This document shows positions 36,900 through 48,804 of a stretch of 64,000 nucleotides of DNA, piece by piece. The DNA comes from Nautilus pompilius (taxonomy: Eukaryota; Mollusca; Cephalopoda; Nautilida; Nautilidae): contig JACATO010000304.1 in assembly GCA_018389105.1 (NCBI GenBank), positions 682,001-746,000 on the forward strand. Reading direction: 5' to 3'. Below the pieces are notes generated by a model. That model saw nothing but the letters and a program-made list of their open reading frames with translations. It ran no database searches and was not told where the DNA came from. The position numbers and the translations under genes were made by a program. Each line of letters opens with the position of its first letter. Within the stretch, counting starts at the first letter, position 1.

Positions 36900-39007
36900 C
36901 CTAGATCCATCAGAAGAAAAAAAAGACATCTATACTCCAAAAGATAACCGACGTGGAGGTACCGGCATTGGCTATCGCACAGATTACGTCCTGCCACTCT
37001 TCTAATATTACCTTATGGGTTGGAGACAATAACTCGTGATTTCCGACAAACACCTTCAGAATTCTGTGACATTCCCAGCTGATTATGGAGATTCGGATTT
37101 CACTTCACTTCCACAACTCTAAGTTTCCGCTCTGTTGGCTTCGGGCGTCCGACAGCGAACGGTTGTCTTATGCCTTCTCTTAAACTGGACAATCACCTTG
37201 ATGACCATCGACAGGAATATCCGGTGCTTTGGAGGTTTCTCACCGCTTTCTACCAACATTCTATTGTCAGACCATCCGTTCCCTTACATGCCATGCTCCA
37301 TTAGTTTACCACTGGCCTGTATCTATGATGATAGTTAGCTATCAAGACTTCATCATGTGACTAAAATGAATTATTCAAATGTTTCAGGAAAAGCCAACTT
37401 TTGCATTTTCAAAATAAAGATTATTTTAAAAGATGCTAAAAATTAAAAACAAACATTTTAAGAATTAAAAGATAAATGCCTGTAATCTAAAAAAAATATG
37501 GTACCAGAACCAACGATATTATTTTATATATACTATTGGAATAATACACTGTATTCATTGTCATATTATCATTATTCACAACACTGAAAATAGTCAAGAT
37601 CTAATTCGTTTAGAGTTTCACTGTGAAATATTAAAAAGAAGTAGAATAGTAATTAACTTTATAAAATGTTTATCTTTTTTCCAGGGTAAAGTAAACATTT
37701 GTAAACAGTGCAAATTCAACAAAAATACTACTGTGCTAAATCTTCAAATGTACACCCAACTTCATCCGTGCCTCACAGTACTGGTCCACCAGTTACTAGT
37801 AGACACCGACTTTCATGACGACTCTCAGACACTATCCTAACAAATGTAGGTGTGGCGAAACTACCAACTAATGTTCGTACGAGTGTGGCCAATGGGTCCA
37901 GATTAGCATCGATTCTGTACTACCAACTGCTGCATGAGAGTTTCTTCTTGGTACAGCAGTTTCCACTCACTGGTAACTGGACGAGATCTCCGCGCACCGT
38001 GCAGCCCTTTGTTTCCGGTGCTGCGGACATCAATTCCCCTTCCCTCAACTTAACAAAAAAACACAAAAAAGTACAGTTGGATACATTAGGGTACTATGAC
38101 AACCAACCAACTCCTCTCGCTGTCACAAAAAGGTCAATAAAAGGTAAATCTAAAAAAAAAAAAAAAACCGTACATTTTCAGTAACGACTGTTATTTTTCA
38201 GCGTTGACTTTGGAAATTCTGACAATTCTGAAACAACTGTGTAGCGTCTTGAAACCATTTCAAGCCAGATAACTCTGGTGCGATCTGATTGCTTTGACGG
38301 AAACCACGTGTTCTTCTACTTATTACGCTTCAAGAAATATCCGCCGTAACCAGAAACGAATTAGAAACATTTCTACCTGTTGGTGTTAAATAAACAACGA
38401 AGTCGTTTTCCCCACGTCATAAATTTCCTAAAATAACCCCTTAATTTACATTTGTTTTGCTAAGCCGCAAAGAAGACAGTTCAGTCTGATTCAGCTGTTG
38501 TTATAAGCGTTTATCTCCACAGTAAACTTACTTAATTAGCCTCGGTGTCTGTGCAAGAAAAGGAGAACCGCTGTTTCGACTGGAGGGCACAAAACTGAAA
38601 CTAGTGTATAGGTTTCAAACATGGGAGAAGAGGTGCTAACCTTAAGCTCTATTTGGCGTAATCCCTACCTTATTGCCCATGATAATATTTTAAACCAAAA
38701 ATAATAAAATGAAAGTAGGCTATTCGCATTAAGCTTATAACGAACGACTGGGGCACTGTGCCTAGGCATTATAGCAAGTTGGAAGATAACTTGTTTCTAA
38801 ACATTTTAACTACATTAGTATGGAATTCACGCGTAAATACAAAAAAAACAGTAGTATAGAAAAGCAAAATTAAAATCTTTTTTTAAAAAAAATAAATAAA
38901 TGATACGAATTTTAAATCCCTTAGACTAAAGAAAACAAATCTTTACATCTTTATCCCATGAGAGGTTATTTTTATGACGACAGCTCGACAACCGATCTTT
39001 ATATATA
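36900..39007. other. Spacer without recognised genes
   Basis: It contains open frames at 37135-37338 and 37852-38184 (+) with no recognised motifs. The second runs into an A-rich tract at about 38145-38167. Confidence 0.4.
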
Positions 39008-39267
39008 TTTGGACGAAAGCAAAGAGAAGAGCTGAGTCACTTGTTCATGGTAAGATGGTCATAATACAAAAAAGTACGCACTTTAGTTAATGTATTTTCA
39101 GATTGACCTATTATATCAGAGTTGCATTAACAAAGGCAATTTGATTTGAATGGAGTCTATCCATTGTCTCGGTGCGCCAGGGTGAGTTCTGCACGCCTTT
39201 TGATTCCCTACTGTTGTACATTCGGACGTATTTCCAACTCGCGTATTCTTTTTTTGAAAACATCCCT
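39008..39267 (+). repeat. Dispersed ~260-bp repeat, copy A
   Basis: From TTTGGACGAAAGC to AAAACATCCCT this matches 48053-48314 in the same orientation with roughly 95% identity by eye, differing by small indels and substitutions. Both copies lack a coding frame, and no TIRs or tRNA-like head were found. Confidence 0.85.
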
Positions 39268-42200
39268 TAAATCGACTTTTTTTTCGACCAGGTGCTATAT
39301 TTCATTTTTTGTTGCATAAACTCTTTCACGTTAATAATCGGGGAAAATTCTAGCTTTACCCTACTTCTAGGCAAAATGACCGCCATCGTTTTTGATATTA
39401 CAACCTTGAAATATGCCACATAATATGTTCATTTTACTTACGTCACATTAATTAATTCATCCCGTTCCAACTTTTATTCACTGGCCTCGGCCATCTTCCT
39501 ATATGGTGATATTACTAACACACAATAGTAGCAAGTATCTGATTTTGCATACCTATTTACTGCTCAGAGGCAATCTTAATCCACGAGCAGTTTAAAATAC
39601 TCGAATTGACAGAGGTGACTAGAAAAGCAGCATGGATCATGAGAAAATGAGATTTTTATGATCATTTCTTTTATTATTATTTAATGCGATTTTTGTAATC
39701 TGATTGGCAGAAAGTTTGAAAATAAAACAAGTTTAAAAATCAATTTATCAGCGATGGAATGATAAATCATTGTTACCCACTGATCTACATAACTGAAAGC
39801 CTATTGGTATATTATATTTACTATACATTTAGCATGCGGTGTGTGGGACTGGAGAAGGACCCGTTGGATAGAAGAGTGTGGCGGGAAAGAGTGATGGGCT
39901 ACAGTGTCGAGCCCGAATAGGGAAAACCTGTGGAAAAAGGAAAAAAAAAGAAAGATTTACGTAACATTTACTATCTTTAATGTTTCAAGCCAAGTAAATA
40001 ACGCAATTTTGATTCCTTATGTCGGTCGTTAGAGATAAATTAAAGATTACATTTCACCACGTTCTGGACCTTCTGGAGAATATTTTGGTCATTAATGGAA
40101 AACAAGCAACGGAAGGCAGTTCTCATTTGCTGCTTAATGATTGGCTGTGTGAAGAATCAAAATATTCATCTTAAACTGCATTTGCACAAAACTTACACGT
40201 TTAATATCGCAGAAATACCACGTGGAGATTTTTTTTTTTTTTTTGTTATTCTGCTAATTTTTTTAGAATTGATTAACTCATCTGACCATATTGCGATCCT
40301 GATAAATATAGTATGCCTCGGGATTGAATCACGACTTAATGCGTAGTTTAAAACCCACGTGACCAGTTCTCTAGAGTATCGTAACACAGTGATGTTGTTA
40401 TCATGGAGACTGACTGCTTCCTTTGTTACCAGACATTCAGCCAAAGGAAGTAACTAAATGTTTCGGTCCGAGCTGGCAACCATGACGAAATCCATTAAGA
40501 TCAGCATATTTTCCACATGACAGAACTTCATTATATTTCGTTCCAAAATTATATTTAGCAATTTTCCACACATTCATTATAAATTTGCGATAAAAATCTA
40601 GATATAAATATTCTAATTTATACATAAAAAACTGCTTACTAAAGCATACAAACATAAACAATCGATTTTAAAAAATAAAAATAGGAATAAAATATGCAAA
40701 TGTTCAGGTAAAAGACAATTTGTAAGTTATGCTTTCGTGAAAATTACTTTTTAAAATTTTATCTTGCTTTATAAATGTCTTTGTATTTATCTAATAAATA
40801 ACGAAAATTTATTTTCACGATTATATGCAGAATTTGCACCAGATTAGACACCATTTAAACTTGTTATTTACTGACTATTATGTGAAACAAGAAAGTTTAA
40901 CGAACATAAAGAAGCATCCAGTGCTATAGTTATCTAGCAGTGTTCAATAAGACGACTTGCTGCTTGTGAAAGCTTTTTCTTCGGTTACAAACGGTTAACT
41001 ATCGCGTTTGTATGTTTATAATATAATATCTAGAAACAATTCATCCTTCTTTTTTATCAAGATATTACAAAGGTTTACAGTAGATATGCCCATTTCAAAT
41101 GTCTTATATTTGACCAGTAAAATTAAGATCCGAATTCCGGTGTATGTAGGCAGACTGTATATGAAGCTGCTATTTCCTAGAACCAGACGTTTTTGTTTTC
41201 TCAATAGTGTCGCACTAGATTGCGTGTCTTTGCAGAATAGTGTGGCACACTGGTTTGTGCATTGTGCCACCTCTTTTTCGTGAAATCACAACTCCCTTCA
41301 ACTTACCCCTAATCCCTCCCTTTGTTCGCCATGTTTTATTCAATAACACTAGACGGCTCTCTCTCTCTCAACGTTCCTCCGGCTCTTGTCTCCTTTCGTT
41401 CTATATTTAAACGGTCTGCGAAATAATTGATTCATTTCTTATTGGCAGCATCCACTTCACTGTCATTTCTCTGATTGTGCGACTTTTATTTGCAATACTT
41501 TACCATAAAAGGTCCCTTCTAACTTCGCTGTAGGCTCATCTTCCCCGCCTTTACTCACGTAAAGACTCTGTGTCATCGGTTAGAGAAACTATCTTGAATT
41601 TATCTAGTGCATAACACGCTCTTCTTCAGTATTTAGTAATGATTTTATAACACTGTAAATATATATAAACGTTTGTGTTACTTAAGTTATAAGTACTAAT
41701 AACCCTGACAAAGGGCATCGGAAACTTATGCGTTGCACGTCACGCTTTATGATAAATTGCATAAAAGATAAAGGTATATTTTGCTGAATATATATTAAAT
41801 TTTTTGAATCTAGATCTCCGTTTTTATGCAGTATACATACATTAGCTGCGATCGCCCAAATTTGACATATAACAAAAATTAAATGGAAAGCGTGTCCATA
41901 AATAGACTCCACAAGGTTTACATGCCACACTAAGAGTAATTTGTTGGAAAGGCTAATCGATGCCGCGTGTGATTTTTTAAATTGATGACATAATTTTGCA
42001 AGCTGATGTGTTTTTGAGTGACGTTTAATAGATCAGGCAGATTCGGCGATAATCTTTAAGAACAGTCGTTTTCTAATTAGAGCAAAAGTTGCGAAGATAC
42101 AAACCCGAGTTTTAATTGCTTCAAACTCCGAAAGCAGCAAGTCAGATGACAACGTGTGAGTAGTCAGTTATAAGAGAAATACATTTTAAAAAATAATCTG

Positions 42201-42290
42201 ACAGCACTCACCTATTTATATTATCTATGTTTCTGCAGCAGGAGCAGACTGAAGCCTAAATAAAGAAATCACCTTTTTGCCGTATGCAAT
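39268..42290. other. AT-rich intergenic stretch
   Basis: No gene recognised. Open frames near 40.1-40.3 and 41.0-41.3 kb lack family motifs. Confidence 0.4.
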
Positions 42291-42780
42291 GGTCTCGCTC
42301 GGGCCACTGACTTCAGACGCGGTCGACCTGACCTCGATCTGCCTCAGGCGATTTCAGTTAAATGAAATGGTCCCCAGACCCTGTTTATGCTTAATCTGTG
42401 GACACTGAGAATGACAGTGCCCAGAACAGGTCATTATCGCTGGCAGTCGAGCAATGTCTTCAGCGCATCTGAAAACCGTCGCTAGTTAGAGTGGGTGGCC
42501 ACGTAAACACTTTTCCAATGGCCACTCAGTCAAAAATGACGTAGCCGCTGACGTCATTAAAGCGTAAAACTCGACCTGTCTGGTCAATACTCGCAGTGGT
42601 CGTCACGACTTAGAAGGTCTTTCCGGAAACCGTGCGTCTGCCTGGTAGATTTCAGGTCGTCACATTTCTCAGCGGATGGTCGTTTTCCCTCCCATTCAAC
42701 TACGAAGCGGGTCACGCGCCTCACTACGTCACCGTGACGTCATTATGCAAATTAAGGCCGGTTTGTAATTCGACCATCAA
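42291..42780. promoter_or_regulatory. GC-richer block with CRE and octamer motifs (candidate enhancer)
   Basis: This block is clearly richer in GC than its surroundings and has no long open frame. It holds two perfect CRE palindromes (TGACGTCA at 42549-42556 and 42735-42742), a half-type TGACGTAG at 42537, ACGTCAC near 42726 and an octamer ATGCAAAT at 42745-42752, two bases after the second CRE and running into AATTA. CRE sites bind CREB/ATF factors and ATGCAAAT binds POU-domain factors in animals. That the block is an enhancer or promoter is inference. Confidence 0.4.
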
Positions 42781-42832
42781 GCGAGGTTAGGAAATTCTAC
42801 GGTGATACAGAAACTTTTGGCCCCGATGGCTG

Positions 42833-42901
42833 CAGGTAACTCGTTCGGTCACCAAAGCCACTATCTCAACTGCTGTGAGAAAGTCCTTAGATCTCAAAAG
42901 T
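42833..42901 (+). repeat. SINE body fragment
   Basis: The segment AGGTAACTCGTTCGGTCACC through GAGAAAGTCCTTAGATCTCAAAAG is a diverged relative of the 3' body of the SINE-like element near 1235-1330. No tRNA-like head is evident here. Confidence 0.5.
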
Positions 42902-43774
42902 AGACAAGGATTCGACATTCGAACGTAGAAGATTAATGACTCGTGCTACTTTTTGTTCAGTCAAGTTATATATATTTAAGTTACTATTTTTCTCTTGGCA
43001 CAATTTTCTTGTTTACTTTTAAACCGTCCTTCTAATTACCGTCGTCGTTAGGAAGGTGTCGTGTGTAGGTGATAACAAATGTTTCCCTGTAATAAATGCT
43101 AAAATAACCTGGTCACGTGAAACGAGAAGAGGGGCGTTCTCCTTCGTATTTCTGAAGCAGGGTGATGGATCGAAAATGGAAAGGAAAAAATAAGCACCCC
43201 TGATAATCAAGTTGAAACTAAGTTTTCTGTAGACCTCAAGCGAAGAAGCAGTTTCAAGATTCCATCTCAAAGTTTAGAAATAAATCAACAAAATAAAGAT
43301 TCTGCGCCAAGGTCAAACGTTTCCAGATCAACAATGTGGATTTCCTTACAAAAATAAGCTGCCACTAAAATGTCGACGGCTGTAACGGTTAAAGTTGAAT
43401 TTCAAGTTGATTTTTTATTAAATTCAGTTTGTTTTTTTTTTCACTTTTAAGTGTTTATTTGTTTATTTACAAAAAGAGAAACTTCGGCGAAGAGATCCAT
43501 GCGGTGGGGGAGGGGGAGAATTTTTTGACAAACATGTTTTAGAAGTCGATCCCGGTAGATGACACCCGAACAGGCGCTTGAACTAATCAAGAGTAAAATG
43601 CGCCATGAGCTAAAGCTAAATGTGTAAACACAGATTTTAATAAACAGCTTGCGCAGCACCTGATGATCTGTGGCGAGCAGAAAGAGTTCAGGATATGAAA
43701 ACTCCCAGTATGTCTTACTCATATGTCCTACGCGCCGACCGTTAGCTTGGGTGCGATAATATAGATCGAGTGCT
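42902..43774. other. Spacer without recognised genes
   Basis: AT-rich, nothing recognised. Confidence 0.4.
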
Positions 43775-44000
43775 TACCACAATTACTTCTCAACCTGGGA
43801 GGCCACAAGCGAAATTACCATCAATTTTTAGACATGGGGGGGACCGGAGTGCCACATAAACCGTAACCAAACAAGCTGGCGAAGAACAGAAGGATGAAAC
43901 CTCGCCACAGAGATACGCCAAACCGAGCCAATTCCGACCGGGATTCGAACATTGGGACATAACCTTAACTTCAAAATAAACTAACCACCGCACCAGCCTC
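43775..44000 (-). repeat. tRNA-derived SINE
   Basis: Read on the minus strand from 44000, the head has an A-box-like TGGTGCGGTGGTTAG (43981-43996) and a strong B box GTTCGAATCCC (43940-43950), spaced as in a tRNA gene. A non-tRNA body of about 160 bp follows. The head does not fold into an obvious intact tRNA and the sequence continues as a SINE body, so I call it a SINE and not a tRNA gene. The 3' limit is approximate. Confidence 0.65.
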
Positions 44001-44024
44001 AGAATAAATGTAGAATTATAAGTG

Positions 44025-44409
44025 CAGGGTGCCCTAAAACGACGTATAACGCTTTCTTATGCTATCATACAACAGCATGTTGTCTCTTATGCTGAGGTAT
44101 GTTTCGTTCGGAAGTTTAGGGTTGACGGCACCGTGCAACGCAATAGCACAGCCTAGACGTCAAGTGTTTTCCGGGTGTGGCAAGAATGTACAGGCATCTT
44201 TGGATGTGCACTCTACTGGGAGATGGATTGAACGACGCGGACCAGTTGATAGCCCGCCAGGTTCTCCAGAACTGACTCCACCGGGGTTCTGTTTCCCTGG
44301 TGTGAGTGTGTCAGAAAGGTGTACATTTAAACCAGCAGCTGCCATCCGTAAACTCCATCAGAATTGTTGAAACTTCTTCAACAGCAAAATACCATTTTTG
44401 GACACCCTG
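44025..44409 (+). mobile_element. Shortened mariner/Tc1-type element with TIRs
   Basis: The left end CAGGGTGCCCTAAAA (44025-44039) and the inverted right end CAGGGTGTCCAAAAA (44395-44409) form TIRs typical of mariner-like elements. At only 385 bp it retains just the 3' part of a transposase gene. The right flank begins TA, the usual mariner target. Confidence 0.75.
44190..44370 (+). pseudogene. Mariner transposase C-terminal fragment
   Basis: The frame reads STGRWIERRGPVDSPPGSPELTPPGF. This corresponds to the mariner FPGRWIGRRGPxxWPPRSPDLTPLDF block, which normally contains the third catalytic Asp, and is followed by decayed downstream sequence ending in a stop at 44368-44370. Asp-to-Glu and Leu-to-Pro type changes in this block show decay. 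There is no N-terminal DNA-binding region. Confidence 0.8.
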
Positions 44410-47400
44410 TATATGTGCACTAATTTATACCTTTTTGTTGCCAAGTAGGTAGCTAAAAAAAAAAATCATTTAAAATCTTTATGATGAATAATTAGGTCCG
44501 CTACAGAACTATGACAACCGAACAAAAACATGTCAGAGCATATCACATCAAGCATATGTTGCTAACCTGGAAACTTTCAGAAACTCCGCACTTTTAGATT
44601 GTCTGGGCATGCTGTTCTGACAATGATGAGTAAGCTGTTTCAGGTAACATTCCTGGAAGAACACAGCAGATGCAAGCTACCGAAAGGAAAGAAGAAAAAG
44701 CAAAATCTGTCATGTTGTGTGCCTGTGTTTGCGATATGGTGTGGACATGTGGTGGAAGAGTCAGATTGCCTACGTGTACAACTGTACGGAAAAATGAAAA
44801 TGAGGGACGTAAATAAATGAAAATTTATACTGAGTAGAAATATTCAACCTCACATTGTATTGGAAAGGTGTGTTGCTATGTTATCAGAGATATATATTGG
44901 CTGGGCGGTGGAATATAAGTGAGATGTAGTCGTCCATTAAGAGACACACCCACGTGTGCAACCAAATTGTTTATGGAAATGGCTCCGCCTAAGTCAGTTG
45001 ACGCGTGATCATTCACGAACCGGAAGACTGCAGCATACCATTTCCGTGCAAGTGCGCTACCTACCTCCATGGTTTCCTATCGTTGCTGCATTACTAATGT
45101 CTGGTGTACAGAAAAAAGTCGCTCAACTAATTTACAAGCTATAGTTTATAAATGCAGTGGCAACTTTTGGGAGGCATTTGGATAGTAATACTTTCATTCA
45201 TCCTTTCTGCTTTGCAACGCCATGATCATGCCAGAGTTTTGTAGTACTAGCAAAAAAAAAAAAAATGTTTTGTAGCCAAATGAAAGCAAGATGCGGATGG
45301 ACGTCATGGAAGCTGCCTCATGGTGTGCGTCGACATATCAAAACGTGAAGGTACAAAGTTTGAGTGCGCGCGCGCGGGTGTCGTCGTTCTGACTAATAGC
45401 TAAACTTGGTCAAGATGTGGTTGTTGTGTTTCACGTGAGGCCGCGTGTGGAGCATTCACAACAGTACGCGAAATCCCGTGTATTCCACCCGTGTCCGTGA
45501 AAAAACATTCTTGACTGGCCGGCTGGATCCTCCGAGCTGAGATGCGGTGGCGATCTACTGGAAACGCCTGACGCCATTACAGAAAAAAAGCACCAAATTA
45601 AGCCATTCTCGAGCATTAAAATCACTTTCTGCAACTTCTTTTCAACTGTAATTCTTCACCTGGCTTCCGAGAAACGTCAGGACGTCACGTGACTTCTAAT
45701 ATAAGGTATATGTATGCAGCACTGAATCAGAGTGCACTTTTAAACTCATCTGTAACATCTGACATAGGTCATCTTTACACGGTATTTGCCCGACATCTAA
45801 TTAAAATCTTTCATATTTATTTGTTCCTGAGTAGATGATATTGCGGTTCAATAGCAAAACAATTTTGCTATAGATAAGTATAGTTCACAAACAATATCTA
45901 AAAATATTTTTAAAATTACTTATATCAAGTTTTTTCAATGTGTTTTACAATCTTTGAACGGAAAGGTACTTTTACTTCTTCTCTAATAACGGAAAAAATA
46001 ATATATAAGTGGAACTGACATGACATTCACTATCTTTCACGTTTAATGTCTTGTAAATATCATGTACTGATGACTTTTTGCTCGGTGATTACCCTGACAT
46101 CAAAAAATGAAGATAACTTGGAAGAATTCCTTAATCGCGCCGGCAATGTCTCCCTATCGTTCTTTGCGTTAGGTATACGTATGGTTTTAGAAGAGTTGTG
46201 TCACTACTGCGCAGCATTCACCGAAAAGCAGGACGATTCTCAATGACTTTACATGGCTGTCCGATGTCTGACAGTAAGGTGGTGGACCTTAATGTACGTT
46301 TTCTTCTTCAAATGTATTTCCGCGATCTTTATTGTCTACCGGTGTTGCAATAGCTGACGAGGCTGCGTAGCTTTGTAGTCAGGTGAATAATCACCAACCC
46401 AACGATGTCTAATAAATGCTACACCTAATATTTTCAAATAACCGCTTGGAAAAAGTTACATCCCTTGTTTTGCTCTTTAAAAATGAAAAAGAGAAAAGGC
46501 CAACAGAAAACTAAGATAAATAGAAACGCCCACATATATCATCAACAAATGATAAAGTTTGTTAAAAAAGAGATAGAGGTTTCGTTTCACATCGATATTT
46601 TTGTGACTTAAAGGTGTGTGTGTGGATAGTAAAACAGTCTAGTTAATCATGTTTGTAAATACCAAAATAATTCTATTACCCAGCAGAAAGCATTTTACTG
46701 AGCACCAAAAGCAAACAGACGGGATCATTGTCGTCAATAATTCAAAAAGAGTCGTGAAGATTCCCCTGACATTTTTATGACCTTGCTGTCCGCTTGCCTT
46801 TCCACTCGTTTTATTCTCCTTTCGAGCGTGAATGCGTTATTCACTGATAACGATCAGCTTTGTCTTCGCTGCGACTTTCTTGTTTACGTCATACTGATTC
46901 GCTTCTCAAAGAAGGGGTTCCCAAGAACGCGATTCTGTCAGCAGTAGCTGGATGCAAGACTAACTCGCAGGAATCTTCACAGTGTTGTGTTGTATTATCG
47001 CTGCTTGTAAATACTTAGTGCATCGTGATAGATAAATTAGAAACTAAACATTTAGAAAGCATCATCAAACTCCCTTCCTTCGTTAGATAATGGTTCAAAT
47101 TGGCTGAAATAAGTGATAGTCAGTTGATAAATGGCTCCCCCAGACCTTTTAGATATAAACATGTAATATACGAAAACACCACAGCAAAGTTTATAGGCAT
47201 TTAAATTTAATTTCTGCCTTCAAACGCACATCCGATGAAAATTAAGCATTACCCAACAAGATTCTAAAGAGTGGCAATCTCACTTGCAATATCAAGAAAA
47301 TGGTATGCTCCAGTGCAAAATTGTTTCTCTAGTATGTAATTAGAAAAGGGGTTGAACATTTTTAATAAAACGATTCTTAAAAGAAAGAGTTTTCTAATGC

Positions 47401-47640
47401 AGTTAATTAATGTAGCACAGTCTAGATTTAAAATTGCAATGGATGAATAAGTGAAAGAACGAGGAGTTATAAGCTAAAAGACCTCATCTCCCTTGTAATT
47501 AGCTATAACTATAAAATACACACTTCTGATGAATAAGCGTGATCAAATGTAATAAAAAGTATCATTTTATTAGTGCAGTAAAAAATGAAAAATGCTATTT
47601 TAGAGCAATTAATGGGTAGATCTGTACAATTACTGTGAAG
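44410..47640. other. Intergenic stretch without recognised genes
   Basis: Mostly AT-rich. A short CG run lies near 45366-45376. No coding exon recognised. Confidence 0.4.
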
Positions 47641-47704
47641 CAGGGATGCCTCACTTCGACTCACAGAGAGAGACGTGACATCATTATAGGGGGAGATATG
47701 ACGT

Positions 47705-47748
<44 letters not shown>
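47641..47748. repeat. GA microsatellite with one CRE-bearing minisatellite unit
   Basis: GACATCATTATAG and then ATGACGTCATTACAGAGAG lead into a pure GA run (about 47710-47747). The TGACGTCATTACAGAGAG unit is the same as that repeated at 51.4-52.0 kb and 62.1-62.6 kb. Confidence 0.85.
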
Positions 47749-47751
<3 letters not shown>

Positions 47752-47864
47752 AACATTTCGATCGATGATTTTTTTTTACTTGCAAATATTCTCGTGTTCC
47801 ATGTAGAATATTTCAAAATTTAATTTGTGTTTTTTTTCCGACGTTAACTATGCTTCTTTTGATA

Positions 47865-48020
47865 GCTAACCAGAGCTCTCAATAACAAATAAAAAAAAAC
47901 AAAACAAAAAAGAAATAATTACATTTTTACTCAACGTTACACTACCACATCAACTTTCCAGAGAGGTGTGGAGTTGCCCCCCTTTGCTCCCCCCCCCCGG
48001 GGCCTGTAAACGCGCATGGC
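47865..48020. repeat. Fragment related to the 36.4-kb MITE
   Basis: It shares the right-hand half of the 36431-36869 element: ACCAGAGCT, an AATAACAAA-rich part, the TTTCCAGAG block and a GC-rich end at CGCGCATGGC. It lies just before copy B of the dispersed 260-bp repeat. Confidence 0.45.
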
Positions 48021-48052
48021 AAAATTGCTAAATAAATATCAGTAATACGGAT

Positions 48053-48314
48053 TTTGGACGAAAGCAAAAAGAAGAGGTGAGCCACTTGTTCATGGTAAGA
48101 TGGTCATAATACAAAAAGTAAGCACTTTAGCTAGTGTACTTTCAGATTGACCTATTATATCAGAGTTGCATAAGCAAAGGCAATTTGATTTTTGAATGGA
48201 GTCTATCCATTGTCTCGGTGCGCCAGGGTGAGCTCTGCAAGCCTTTTGATTCCCTGCTGTTGTACATTCGGACGTATTCCTACTCGCGTATTCTTTTTTT
48301 TTGAAAACATCCCT
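48053..48314 (+). repeat. Dispersed ~260-bp repeat, copy B
   Basis: Second copy of the repeat at 39008-39267, same orientation, from TTTGGACGAAAGC to AAAACATCCCT, with scattered small differences. Confidence 0.85.
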
Positions 48315-48804
48315 CAAGCGGTGCCATTGACTACCTCTCACCGCCTTTCAGCAAACTGAGAGAATTTTAAAAGAAATATTTATTCCCCTTTCCAAATAGA
48401 CTCCAGTTATTAAAACCGCGGCGGACTCTTTCTTCACAAAAGGCAATATCAAAAGTCTACAAACCGGCGACGTTCACAAGCCACGACACAAATACGACTA
48501 ACACCCGACCCCACAAAGTGGGATGATCATTTAAACTCCAAGAGACACCGCCCTATCGCACACGCTGCTCTATATTTATGGTGAAGCTGTATTTTACAAA
48601 TGACGACGCTTTTATACGTTCCTTGTTAGCTAAGTAAAAGCAGGAGAGCAGAAAAAGAAAAGAAAAACATTTTGTTTAATTTTCCTTTAGCATAAAGAAA
48701 CAAAGAGTTTAAATTTTGGTGTTGTTAAGTCGGCAAGTTACCCTGAATTCGGTGGCCATTCTTAGCGCACACCGTATCACCGACAACCAGAGAAGTAACA
48801 GAAT
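48315..48804. other. Spacer without recognised genes
   Basis: Nothing recognised. Confidence 0.4.

Noticed and set aside
39840-39921. Short frame reading GLEKDPLDRRVWRERVMG, reminiscent of LINE C-terminal ends
   Set aside because: Too short and isolated to support a call; no neighbouring motifs found.
43935-44000. Possible tRNA gene on the minus strand (A and B boxes)
   Set aside because: It continues into a non-tRNA body and I cannot fold a full cloverleaf; a SINE head is the better reading.
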